Of a DNA stretch of 64,000 nucleotides, positions 1 through 10,140 are shown piece after piece. Both the position numbers and the translations under genes were made by a program. The notes beneath the pieces are model-generated. The model worked only from the letters and a program-made list of their open reading frames with translations, searched no databases and was not told the DNA's origin. Source of the stretch: Mermis nigrescens (taxonomy: Eukaryota > Nematoda > Enoplea > Mermithida > Mermithidae); NCBI GenBank assembly GCA_036768485.1, contig JAVLUZ010000512.1, positions 186,001-250,000 on the forward strand, read 5' to 3'. Position 1 is the first letter of the stretch. Every line of letters starts with the position of its first letter.

Positions 1-1533
1 TCAGCTTTGTCAATATCATAGGTATTGGCAAGTGATTCAAATTCTGCAAAATATGCTTTTATGTCCGTTTTTTCGCCATCAAAAAATTTTTTATTTGCAA
101 TTGCAAATTGCATCTGCTGTCAAAAATGGTCCGCGATTCAAGGAATCAGCGAGACGTGAGTCACCACGCGAGCTTTCAGATGAAGAACCTGAACTATAAC
201 GATGACGTCGTCTGCGCGATCGACTTTTGCGACGCGAGCAACGACTGCGCGGGCGATCATAGCTGTTAGATGAGCTGTCGTCAGAGAATTTGACATGTTT
301 TCTCCTACTAGATGATTCAGATAGAGGAGCAGATTCGTTTTGCAAATGTGCAGATTCGTTGTTAATGCCAGATAAGTTTATCTCGACAGGTTGCATTTCG
401 ATATTAGAAGAATGCAAAATAGAATTATTAGGTGGGATTTCCACATTTATAGGATTAGGTACATAATTATTTGGTAAGATTTCGCCTTGAGGTGGAAAAT
501 ACTGCAGCGGTGGTGGATTCAATTGCTGCTGTGAGTTCGTAGTAGAAGAATTAGGTACGAAAGAAGGCGCATTACGATTTAAGGGCAGCAACGGCCGAGA
601 TCGCGACGTCTGCAAAATCGATACCGACGGCTGCGAAATCGTAGGTATATTCTCCGAAAAACCCGAGTTTTGCACTGGTTGCAAACCCGTGTTTACAGGA
701 TTCTGTGACAAATTAGATATCTCAGGCGCGCGATTAGTACAACTTTGAGTGATATTTTCGGGAACAGTTTCCGAAGGTGAGCGTGAATTTGACGCTCTGT
801 TGCCAGTAGACAACAGTGAAGATGCCCTATGCGTACTTTGCGCACGATTCGCACTTTGCGCATTAAATTCAGAAAAATTTGTGCTATCAATTGAGTGGTT
901 AACGCGCTCAGACGAATTATTCTCTATGCGATTCAGAACTGGTTGGGGTTTAAGCATAGTGCTTAGCTCCAGACGCAGTTTACGCATTTCATCCGCATTT
1001 TCCTTTTTATCTTGATCAACGCGCGTAGAAAGGTCCGAAAATTGCAAATGAATAGCTTGTAGCGCTTTCAAAATAAGATCATTAGTCACATTAGCATTAG
1101 CACGCTCTCTGTTGGCATTTATGCTGTGACTATGATTACTTTCTACGTCAGAATCGGGATTTTCGCGCTCCGAACTGGTTTCAGGATTATTTGCCGTGTT
1201 AATGGTAGTCGTATTATCAATCATTGTATGATTTGATGAATTGTCAATATTAGGGTCCGATCTAGTTAGCGAAGATTGATTAATGCGAGATCGCATGGTA
1301 CTCAATGATAGTTCATCTTCAGACTGTGTATTACTCGCGGCATTTAGTGACGCGGGTAATTTATCATTATTCGCCTTAGTAGTTACGTCTCTCGTAATTG
1401 TGTCATTACTCGCAGAATTACTCGCGCTATTAGAGTCAACAGGCGCGGTAGGTAATTGGCGAGCTGAAGTAGGTGGCGTAGAAGGTTTTTTCAATTTAGC
1501 GGGCGGTGTCCGCAAAACCTTTTTTCCTGCCAT
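1..1533 (-). pseudogene. Retrotransposon gag-like gene, frameshifted and cut by the window edge
   Basis: An open frame on the minus strand (1533 down to 91) encodes a 480-residue protein rich in Asn, Ser and Pro, with an Arg/Ser-rich basic stretch at about residues 430-460 and no obvious globular domain until its end. The frame stops at 91, but the DNA below about 110 stays open to position 1 in a neighbouring frame. That frame reads like the start of a retrotransposon gag domain (charged and helical, with an Ala-Tyr-Phe-Ala-Glu-Phe-Glu run). The simplest reading is a single-base insertion near 100-112, in a short T run. I infer an LTR-type or related retroelement from the low-complexity basic N-terminus leading into a gag-like helix region. 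No protease, reverse transcriptase or LTR is visible; they would lie beyond the left edge. Clade unknown. Confidence 0.55.
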
Positions 1534-2640
1534 TTTTGGGTATCAAAAATGTCGAAAAATGTGACCTTGGGTAAAATAAATTTCAGTACGTCGAAATTTA
1601 GCCCAAAATAAATGTTTCGAATTTGGCCTTTGTCGATGCGAAAAACAGGTTTTTCCACGTAAATAGTACTTCCTTACGTGAAGTAAGATATACCTGACGT
1701 GAAATGATCGAAAACAGGTAGGACTAAGCCTAAAGCGCAAGAACGTGTACGTGGTTAGAAAAACAGGTATATAGGTAAAAACCTAAATGACGGAATTTCG
1801 TCGTCAAGAGAGAAAAATGATGAATCGTCGCCTGTGGGTCGACGTTTATAGAAAAATGCGAGCGTGAGAGCTGCCTTTGTCGATGGAGGTTCGACGGAAA
1901 TAGAAAAATAACGATGACTTTACCACGATACACAAAATCTTTACCACGGACGCTTACTTAAATTGCGCACTGCCACGATCGCGGTCGATACAACAACAAA
2001 GGTGAACGAAATGTTACACATTCTTAGATGGCCAAAATGATAATTTTTGGATCGAAAAATAATTTTACGATGATTGATCAGCTCGGCTGTAGCTAGCAGC
2101 CTAAAGGAGGGAACGTCCAATGTAAATGTAGAGCCCCTAACGTCTACGAATTCGACGTAGGGACTGGTACATTACCTTCGAGATTTACCTAGGTACGTAG
2201 GTACTTAAGTCTACGCTTAGTGCTGGCCCCGATCGCGCGGCTCTGGATGGCTTTCGATCTTTGGACCCTTACAGACCTTACGGCTTCGATCCCCTCAGCC
2301 CTAATATTGCTGGCTGCTTCTTGTCGGGTGATCTCAGCAGCTACGCCCTAAGACCTAAGGCTACCTACCTAGTCTCGGTATTTGCCGCGGAGGTCAGTTG
2401 ACCTATCTCAAGCTCAAGTTGTTTATTTAACTTATTTTCAATCAGTGCCTGATCCGAAATGTTTTTGGTTCCTAATATGTGTAGCACGCTGAACTATGAA
2501 AACAACAACAACGAGCTCTACGCTGATCAATCATCCTTAAAGATTAAATAATATTTTTGATCAATTTTTGGCTTGAGAAATAAATTATGATTTCCGAATA
2601 AAATAAACTATCATACGAAATTTACCTATCAGTCCACTAA
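1534..2640. other. Leader or possible LTR region upstream of the gag-like ORF; nothing definite
   Basis: There is no convincing ORF. The stretch near 2420-2490 (TTATTTAACTT, then GGTTCCTAA and GTGTAGCAC) resembles 5090-5155 in the same order, so both places may be diverged LTR-like remnants. A short inverted pair containing GATTGATCAGC lies at about 2071-2085 and 2520-2535. I could not fix LTR ends or a primer-binding site. Confidence 0.25.
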
Positions 2641-3531
2641 GATGGGTGGAAGTCCTCGACGTGGGTGTATGGCCGACCTAACCCTCGGTATAACCAAAAA
2701 CCACTGGGTAGGTTTTCTCTATTTTAATTCGACGAAGAATTCACGGCCTATAGCCGGACAACAAAATACGCAAAAAGAAAAACGAAAATGTACAGACTAT
2801 ACAATCGTACAACCGGCCAACGAAAAAACCAACAGCCAGACTAAACTACAACGTTAAGTACACTGGCCTCAAGGACCATTACAGTAAATTAAACAAAGAT
2901 CAAATTAACGTAATACTGATAAGCTTTTATCTCAGATCAAATGTTATCGATTACACAAGCGGTATGCATGAAACAATTACTATTATCATACACTTAACTC
3001 TATGCTACCGGACAAGTATCTAAAAGTTTTTTATTATTGAAAAATTGGGGAATTAATGGGAAGACCGAAGGCATAGCCCACAGTGCACTATCGTAGATAG
3101 CTACTAGTATTGGCTATGTTATGGCTAACGCGAACTGCTAAGGCAAGTTCGCCTATACGTGTAACTCTCGCAGTTACAGGTATACGCAGCGTTCTGCATT
3201 CAAGTAGAGCACCGGTCATCTCGATTTATTAGGTATGGCGCTGGTCCAGTGGTGGGAATTGCTGCCACCCGGTGAGACTCTCTACAATTAGTAGTGTGAG
3301 ATTATATGTACTTTGTACCATTTGTCGGTCACCCGGACACAATCGCGGGAATAAGTAGCATTTTTAACGGGATCAGCAGCTACATATTTTGAGTTTGAAA
3401 CTATTGGTGTAAGGCTCAAAGTTTGAGTCTTTATAAGGAACAAAGGTGAGTTATAGTCTGTTGCACATAACTTCGTGCATATAGTTTTAAGTATTTTCAT
3501 CGACATTAAGTCGTGGGTTATAATATTTATA
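2641..3531. other. No gene recognised
   Basis: This is AT-rich DNA with only short spurious ORFs. I see no repeat termini, RNA gene or conserved protein reading. Confidence 0.5.
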
Positions 3532-4292
3532 TACTAGCAAAGAAAAATGCTCCGATGGAACAAAAAAGATGAATATACTTGGAATTGTGGATTATTAAGG
3601 ATGTAAAAGGATGGGACTAGGAAAAATCTACCTAAAGTCGCAAAATCTGCTAAAAATCACACTTTCTCTAAGCAACGCAAAAAATCGAAGTATATTCTGC
3701 AGCCTCTAAAAAGTGTCTTTTTTAAATAATGTTCAAAGTTTCAGATAAGAGTGTATAAACGAAATCTGTAATGTTTATTTTTTTAAATTAATGGCAAGTA
3801 GCAACGCTGACTAGCTTCGTATCCTGATCGATAGAAAATTAAGTGGTATTGTATTTAAAGTTGTTTTATTTTGTTCTGAGCATTAAAGCAAGCAAAGCAG
3901 CGGCCGATTGATTAGTGCACACAATCCTTAAGGGCATGCTAGTGTACCTACATCTAGTCTGTTTCAAGTCAACTTAAGTGTTTCCTACTGTTTTAAACCA
4001 TTCATTCAATTGGCTTAGAAAGACAGTTAGTTTACTCAACATCATTTCCCATAGCTACTGCGTAGCTAATGTGCTGCTTTTTCAATCATTTTATGGTTAA
4101 ATATTTATTTTAATCTGTTGGCCGCAGAATATACTTCGATTTTTTGCGTTGCTTAGAGAAAGTGTGATTTTTAGCAGATTTTGCGACTTTAGGTAGATTT
4201 TTCCTAGTCCCATCCTTTTACATCCTTAATAATCCACAATTCCAAGTATATTCATCTTTTTTGTTCCATCGGAGCATTTTTCTTTGCTAGTA
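3532..4292. mobile_element. Short non-autonomous element with about 171-bp near-perfect inverted arms
   Basis: The left arm (3534-3706) and right arm (4122-4290) are reverse complements with a single visible mismatch, close to the inner end. The outer ends read CTAGCAAAGAAAAATGCTCC and its complement, each flanked by TA, as expected for a TA-targeting (Tc1/mariner-type) MITE. The roughly 415-bp centre has no ORF. The very low divergence between arms means either a young insertion or ongoing conversion between the arms. Confidence 0.75.
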
Positions 4293-5719
4293 CCCCGCTT
4301 TTGATTAGTATGATTTGAGTACATCAGTCAGTAAACACATACAGTAACATGCCATTATAATGACAGCAGTACGAGAACACGGAAAGCAATACTGTTCTTA
4401 ACATCAGCATTATCCTTCTCAAACAAGACAACCTTACATTATTTTAACAGATCAAAGTTTTTCAGCATTAACTTTACGCAAATTTCAAGTGTAAGGAACA
4501 CTAACGCTCAGATTTGGAAGTAAAATAAATTTGTAGTATAAACTACATTTTAACAACAAATGATTAGTGCAAATTTAACACAACTACTAGGTGTAGAGAA
4601 AACTAATAGTCAGATTCTCAATTCTGATTTTACGTAGAACATTTTGAAAAAAATTAAGCTTCCGCAAGGCTCTAGAACAAGAGTTGAGTTAATAGGCAGT
4701 GTAAACTTTACACAACCACAGAGTTTGAAGAAAATTTCAGTCGGATTCGTTATTCTGATATTACGATCAACATTTATGAAAAAATTAAGTCTCCACAATG
4801 GCCCAAGGACAAATAAATATCAGATGTGTTAACGTAGACTCAAGCAACGTTCACTTCGCTTAATTAACCCGAATTTCAAGCTTATGCGCTCACACGGGGG
4901 TTCTCGCCCTTTTTAGGAGGTCGATCACCAGCCGGCGATTCGGGGGTAAGCGGCCCGGCCTATTCAAGGTAGCCCGTCCCTCTACGCACGCACCTAGTGA
5001 AACTTACTTACTTAACCCCTTTGAGATTAGGTACCTAATTAAAGTAAGTTCCCCGGAAACCTAATTGAGGGCTCAAAAAGATTATTATTTAACTTGTTTT
5101 GGACCGAATTCCGGTGCTTGAAAATATTAAGGGTTCCTAAGTATAGTGTAGCACAAGGACAGAATTCAACAGCACGGAAATTCAACCGAGCCCAGCATCG
5201 TTAATTAAATAATTAATTTTTACAATATTTTTTGGACAGAAAAATTATGAAGCAATTAAAAAGCGACAGCATGGAGGATACATGCTGCTGACCGTCGTGT
5301 TACGCTAATCGGGTAAAATCAAACAATGGCACAAAGCCCTGCCAAAGGCATACAACAACTGATGCCAATTGGCACAAACACGAATGATAAAAAACAAAGC
5401 GTACGGCGAAAAGAAGCGTGCACACTACGCAGGAAAACTAACAGACGAGTTCTGCAGCCAAGCAGATAAAAAGGCACGTACGGAGTCTGCTCACGTACGG
5501 CGACGAAAAGAAAAAAGATACGCTCAGCGCGGAAGCTGGCGGAGAGGCTCTCAGGCTCAAAAACTAATTGTAAAATGTAAAATCTTAAAGTGCCGTCAAA
5601 ACTGCGCTCGCACGCAGTTTTAACTGATGCGGAAAAAGAGGCGTAACAACACGAACCAAGAGATGAAAAGGATCTATGAATACGACAATAGGCCTATGGG
5701 CAAAAGCTTACGGTAAAGG
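4293..5719. other. Diverged satellite-like and LTR-like remnants; no gene
   Basis: At 4590-4800 there are diverged fragments of the 463-bp repeat found at 6880-7960 (CAGATTCT, GAACATTTTGAAAAAAATT, AGTGTAAACTTTACAC). At 4870-5160 lies the stretch resembling 2100-2490. An 84-codon basic reading frame at 5369-5623 has no family that I recognise. Confidence 0.3.
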
Positions 5720-5908
5720 CAGTGGCGGATCTAGGATTTTCCTAATGGGGGGCGGTACCCCTAAGGGGGGGCGGAACCCTGACTTGCGCGGAAAAATTAG
5801 CCGTTTTAACCCGAAAATCGCTAAAAATCGCTTAAAAATGCTTAATTTTGCGCACTTTTTTGGGCCAATGGGGGAGGCGGCCGCCCCCCCCCACTAAATC
5901 CGCCCCTG
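5720..5908. mobile_element. hAT-like MITE (family P) with perfect 8-bp target duplication
   Basis: The left terminus is CAGTGGCGGATCTAGGATTT and the right terminus, read inward, is CAGGGGCGGATTTAGTGG. The direct repeat GGTAAAGG flanks both sides exactly (5712-5719 and 5909-5916). G runs lie just inside each end. At 189 bp it can only be non-autonomous. An 8-bp TSD with CAG-type ends is the hAT pattern. Confidence 0.85.
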
Positions 5909-6279
5909 GGTAAAGGTATGTACAAACGAGACAGGCACAAATATGAGACACACACATATGATCTTCTAACACACGTAAGATATGATAACACACATACCAA
6001 TTCGTACTCAAGTCGCATTAAGCCCGAGTACCCATTTTCCTATCCCGGATTTTGATTGAAAATATGTGTGGGAATGGAATGAAAAATATGATAATTTTTA
6101 GGGGAAGGTGGTCCCGGGCGACTCACTTAAGCGTTGCGCTTAACGGTCGTGTACGTGCGTATGGAAATTGAGCACAAGAATGTACATCTGGGGCAATCAA
6201 TCGGTTTTTTTTTCATCTGTTTCAAAAAAACCCAAACCGATTTTTTCTCCCAAAAAATTTTTTCAGTGTAAAGTTTACA

Positions 6280-6580
6280 AACATAAGTTTGGCACATACA
6301 AACGTACTACAATCAAAGGGCTACAAACTGGCCCAAACCGAATTTATTTACACTCCACTTTCTCTGTTCAGAAGTCGGGAGAGGTCGAATAGGATAAAAA
6401 TAAAGTACTTTTTAAGGGGTGGCGAACAAAAATATGGACAAACACGTATTTTTCACTGTCCACCACATTGTAAACTTTAAAAATCTGAACCGAACGCCCC
6501 ATTGAGTGTAAATAAATTCGGTTTTGGGCCAGTTTGTAGCCCTTTGATTGTAGTACGTTTGTATGTGCCAAACTTATGTT
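6280..6580. repeat. Inverted repeat with about 75-bp arms
   Basis: The arm at 6280-6354 is nearly identical to the reverse complement of 6504-6580 (one extra A in the right arm). As a result the same short reading frame appears on both strands. The spacer is about 150 bp. I found no target duplication, so it could be an insertion or a local inversion-duplication. Confidence 0.7.
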
Positions 6581-6879
6581 CCGCGAAATATTTGATATGA
6601 TTTATTAATTAAATACGAAAAAACCTGTTTTTTTTCGCCTATTTTACACCTCAGATTTCGAACTTTACACCCCCATAAACAACTCAATATTACGTTTTTT
6701 TGAACGCGGTTTGCTTCGACGTGTAGCCCTTAAAAGTTACTTTATATTTATCTATTTAAATTATCTTAACTCATAACCGAAAAAGTTGGCAGAGAAATCT
6801 TGGACAAAATCTGTTTTTTTACTCATCCACTAGAAAGTAAAGTTTAAACCCCTGGTACTGTGTATTAATTGTAGAAAAG

Positions 6880-7960
6880 TTTGAAGGTCAGATTCGTTAT
6901 TCTGACCTCACAGAGAACATTTTTAAAAAAATTATCATCCACGACGCTCTGGGCGGAAAAATGTTTTTAGTGTAAAGTTTACACCTGCACTAATAACGCA
7001 ATATTGATTGTAAAGAAACAAAATAAATTTTGACGTGTAGCGCTTAAGACGAGGCAGATTTTAAAGGTAGTTACCACGTTCTTTCTACTAAGTGGAGAAT
7101 ATGGCAGGGAAAAAACATTTTTTGTCTCAGACTCTTTACAATAAACCGCCTCTAAATTCGAAAATATTACTTTTTAAGAAAAAATAAAAAAAGTTTCTCC
7201 TAGATTTTATAACCGTCTACCTTTTGAAACCAATCAGACTGCATAGAATGTAAAACTGAGTTAGATATGCTCTTGCACATGAAAACAGTAAAAAACCGTC
7301 TAGTTTACACTCCTGTGCAACAACCAATGAGTGTAAAGAAATTTTAAGACCAGATTCGTAACCTACTAATTAGGGAAAACATTTTTAAAAAAATTCATCA
7401 TCCACGACGCTATGGGCGGAAAAAATGTTTTCAGTGTAAAGTTTACACTTGCACTAATAACGCAATATTGATTGTAAAAAAACAAAATAAATTTTGACGT
7501 GTAGCGCTTAAGACGAGGCACATTTTAAGGGTAGTTACCACGTTTTGTCTACCAAGTGGAGAATATGGCAGGGAAAAATTTTTTTGTCTTAGACTCTTTA
7601 CATTAAACCGCCTCTAAATTCGAGAATATTACTTTTGAAAAAAATTAAAAAAAGTCTCCCCTAGATTTTTTAACCGTCTACATTTTAAAACCAATCAGAC
7701 TGCATAGAATGTAAAACTGAGTTAGATATGCTTGGCCACATGAAACACTGTAAAAAAACCGTCTAATTTACACTCCTGTGCAACAACCAATAAGTGTAAA
7801 GAAATTTTAAGACCAGATTCGTAACCTACTAATCAGGAGAAACATTTTGAAAAAAATTGGCCCTCCGCAAATTATTTGAATTTTTGGTGTAAACTTTACA
7901 CACTCACGACGCGCTCGGTATTGAGTGTAAACAATAAAAAAATGGGGGAACTAAGTTTTT
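6880..7960. repeat. 463-bp tandem repeat, two full units and a partial third
   Basis: Landmarks such as GGGCGGAAAAA (6951 and 7414), GACGTGTAGCGCTTAAGACG and AACCAATCAGACTGCATAG recur at a spacing of 463 bp. A third unit begins near 7801 and breaks off. Each unit carries AGTGTAAAGTTTACAC, a near-perfect palindrome. Weaker relatives lie at 4590-4800 and 6600-6860, so this is a dispersed satellite-like family. Confidence 0.75.
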
Positions 7961-8092
7961 TTATTATCTACCTTTTAAAAAAAACCGCACCCCTCAGATG
8001 TGTGCCGTTATAGCTGTGAGGGGGGACAGAAATTTTGCACTCGCTGTGAAAAACATATAAGAAAAAAGGGTGGCCAAGTATATTATAGGTAG

Positions 8093-8118
8093 CGCTATCG
8101 CGCTACCTATGATCAGAT
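8093..8118. repeat. Perfect GC-rich palindrome, shared with 33200
   Basis: ATAGGTAGCGC, then a short TATC-type centre, then GCGCTACCTAT. Almost the same sequence, preceded by CCAAGTA and followed by GAT, occurs at 33202-33228. The shared flanks suggest the end of one repeat family. Confidence 0.5.
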
Positions 8119-8441
8119 CAACGCCATAAGCGCAATCTGTCAGCTTATTGTTGGAGACAGTTTTAAAAGTAATGACCGAACTTGTGTTGGACAGACTTTA
8201 AGTACCTACATACATCTCATCTCTAGTCTATTTCGCGAAAGCTTGTGCAGGGAATCAATTTTAGCGTTCAATAGTACCAGGTTTTTAGCCAGTCTACAGC
8301 AATGAAAGTTTGCACAGTAAAACTTTAAACGCTCATTAATTGTTGAGTACTGTATTACGATTGTTGCGTCAGTTTAAACCGCTTTTGTAATCGATTTAAA
8401 ATATTCCGAAAATTGTAATCCATGCAGGTTTCGTGAGACTA

Positions 8442-8985
8442 CAGTCTGTTTCATTTATCCGAGAGCTTTTTCAGTAAATGTTTTCGGATGCTGTAGTAAC
8501 CCCTTCTTTCTTATTCACTGTAGTTCGCTAGATCTCACTGTAGTTACGTAGCAGAGAAGAGTTTTTGAATAAGATTTTTTGCAACGTAATTAATTCTCGT
8601 TTTTCAGCAAATTAATCAACTTACAGATAAAAATCGCGCATTCAGCTTATTCTTAGTTGACACTTTCAACACAATAGACTAAAATGCTAAGAAACGCCGC
8701 GAACTCCCTCATAGCTCAGTGGTAAAACGTCTGCTTGTCGTGTCGAAGCAACTGGGTTCGATTCCACCCGATAGCTTTCTATTTAGCGCACTTACTGTAG
8801 TATGTCCCACTGATTAAATGCCTAAATTAAATTTATATAGGCGGATTAGTGCATTAAAAATGGAAGAATTTCAGCCACTCGCCCTCACTGAGCTGATCTG
8901 CTGAATTACAGTAATTCGTCTTGTTTCGCTTACTGTAGCCCTTAAAAGAATTGACTAAAAAGCTCTCGAATAAATGAAACAGACT
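8442..8985. mobile_element. Terminal-inverted-repeat element (S) carrying a tRNA-like module
   Basis: The left end CAGTCTGTTTCATTTATCCG and the right end (inward TAGTCTGTTTCATTTATTCG) are inverted, with AGAGCTTTTT next in both. TA lies outside each end. A further inverted pair (about 8376-8430 and 9000-9060, sharing AATCGATTTA and TTGTAATCCA) surrounds it, so this may be the core of a larger element. No protein is encoded. Confidence 0.6.
8704..8775 (+). tRNA. tRNA-like sequence or tRNA-derived SINE head, probably not a functional tRNA
   Basis: A pol III A box (TAGCTCAGTGG, 8712-8722) and B box (GGTTCGATTCC, 8755-8765) match consensus and sit at tRNA spacing. An anticodon-type stem TGCTT/AAGCA is present but leaves a nine-base loop. 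The 5' and 3' acceptor strands do not pair. It lies inside element S, so I read it as a decayed tRNA or SINE promoter region. No anticodon is assigned. Confidence 0.5.
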
Positions 8986-9098
8986 ATATATGTACAATTT
9001 CCTGAAAAATTGTGCTGGATTACAATTTCCGAATCAACAAGCATAAATCGATTATAAAAGTACTTTTATCTGAAGAAATAATAAGTAAATGAGCATAG

Positions 9099-9543
9099 GC
9101 AAGCACGTAGCTCTGGGGGGCATAGGGGGTCCGGACCATACGTGGGCAGCCAGAAAATACTGGGGGGGGTGCAAGATTTTTTGAAGGTCAAAAACTAGCC
9201 TTGAAAATTGTGGTATGGCGATAAAAACACCATTTTTCGACGTTTATCATCAAGCACTATCCATTGGCATCAAAAAATTGCGACAAAAAACGGAAAAAAT
9301 TTTCAAAAAATTGAATTCTGGGGGCGGGGTATTTTGATTTCTGGGGGTATTTTGGTTTCTGGGGGGGTGCATACCCCTCCAAACCCCCCACGCCCAGGTG
9401 TGGTCCGGACCCCCCTAAATTCAGAAAAAACCGGAAAAGTAGGACTTTTCAAACCTTATTTTGTGCTATTTTTGGCCTTTTTGGACCCTGGACCCCCAAA
9501 ATTTGTATTGGCCCCCCAAAATAGGACGGCCAGCTACTTGCCT
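9099..9543. mobile_element. hAT-like element M, split by a nested element L
   Basis: The left end GCAAGCACGTAGCTCTGG and the right end (inward AGGCAAGTAGCTGG) are inverted, and both are flanked by the exact 8-bp repeat GAGCATAG (9091-9098 and 9544-9551). The element body is only about 170 bp once L is removed. Reading frames across it are not coding. Confidence 0.8.
9137..9402. mobile_element. hAT-like MITE L nested in M
   Basis: The ends read CATACGTGGGCAGC and, inward from the right, CACACCTGGGCGTGGGG. The exact 8-bp repeat GTCCGGAC (9129-9136 and 9403-9410) flanks it. A second copy in opposite orientation lies at 56817-57054, also with an exact TSD. It is full of G and C runs and has no ORF. 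Confidence 0.85.
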
Positions 9544-9551
9544 GAGCATAG

Positions 9552-10013
9552 GAAGTTTCACTGTGCAAAGCTCTACTGTTGATTGATTAGAAACCACTTT
9601 TGCAGATATTTTCTTGAGCGCTAAAGTTTAATTTTCATGCACAAGATCTGTGTGCGAAAAATCTGGATAAAACTGTTCTTCCCGCTTTGGTCGACAATTT
9701 CATCTTCCTTTGTAATTATTCATATATATATATTTGAACTGTCTGCAGGTTATATTCGCTGTAAATTTGCTTAGATATTACTTTTTACTGTAATTTATCT
9801 TTCACTCGTGGTGAGGGTTAATATCGCAATCGCATGGAAATAAAGAGCAGAGTACAAAACGCGAAATGTCTTGAATAGACACACAGACGAACTGCTGATT
9901 GCGCTCACGTGTGCCCCTCAAAAAATTACTGAAATAAACATTTTTCAAATTTTTCTTAAATGTCTCAACATTTGGAGTTGGGGGTTTTCCTCCTATGTTG
10001 GAGGTTTTTTTAT
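9552..10013. other. No gene recognised
   Basis: AT-rich DNA with a short TATATA run at about 9723. It may be the outer part of the inverted structure around element S. I see nothing coding. Confidence 0.4.
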
Positions 10014-10140
10014 TTTTTATGTATGGTGTACCAAATTATTAGTCAAAAATCTTGTCTTTCCATAACAGATTTTTTTGTGCTTAATAAAAATACTACTCGC
10101 TGCACAAATCTTTTCAAGCTATTTTTTCCTCTTGTCCGTT
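10014..10140 (+). pseudogene. Fragment of a LINE reverse transcriptase C-terminus
   Basis: The + strand reads Cys-Met-Val-Tyr-Gln-Ile-Ile-Ser-Gln-Lys-Ser-Cys-Leu and then a Phe-Phe-Val-Leu-Asn-Lys-Asn run. This matches, residue by residue, the C-terminal part of the LINE ORF encoded on the opposite strand at 10334-12247. It stops where the 3' tail of that LINE begins, so two fragments lie tail to tail. Confidence 0.6.

Noticed and set aside
91..1015. Antisense frames within the gag-like ORF (for example 749-1015, +)
   Set aside because: Shadows of the minus-strand frame; no independent support.
6289..6571. The same small protein start (MAHTNVLQSKGYK) on both strands
   Set aside because: It comes from the two arms of an inverted repeat; no codon-level evidence for a gene.
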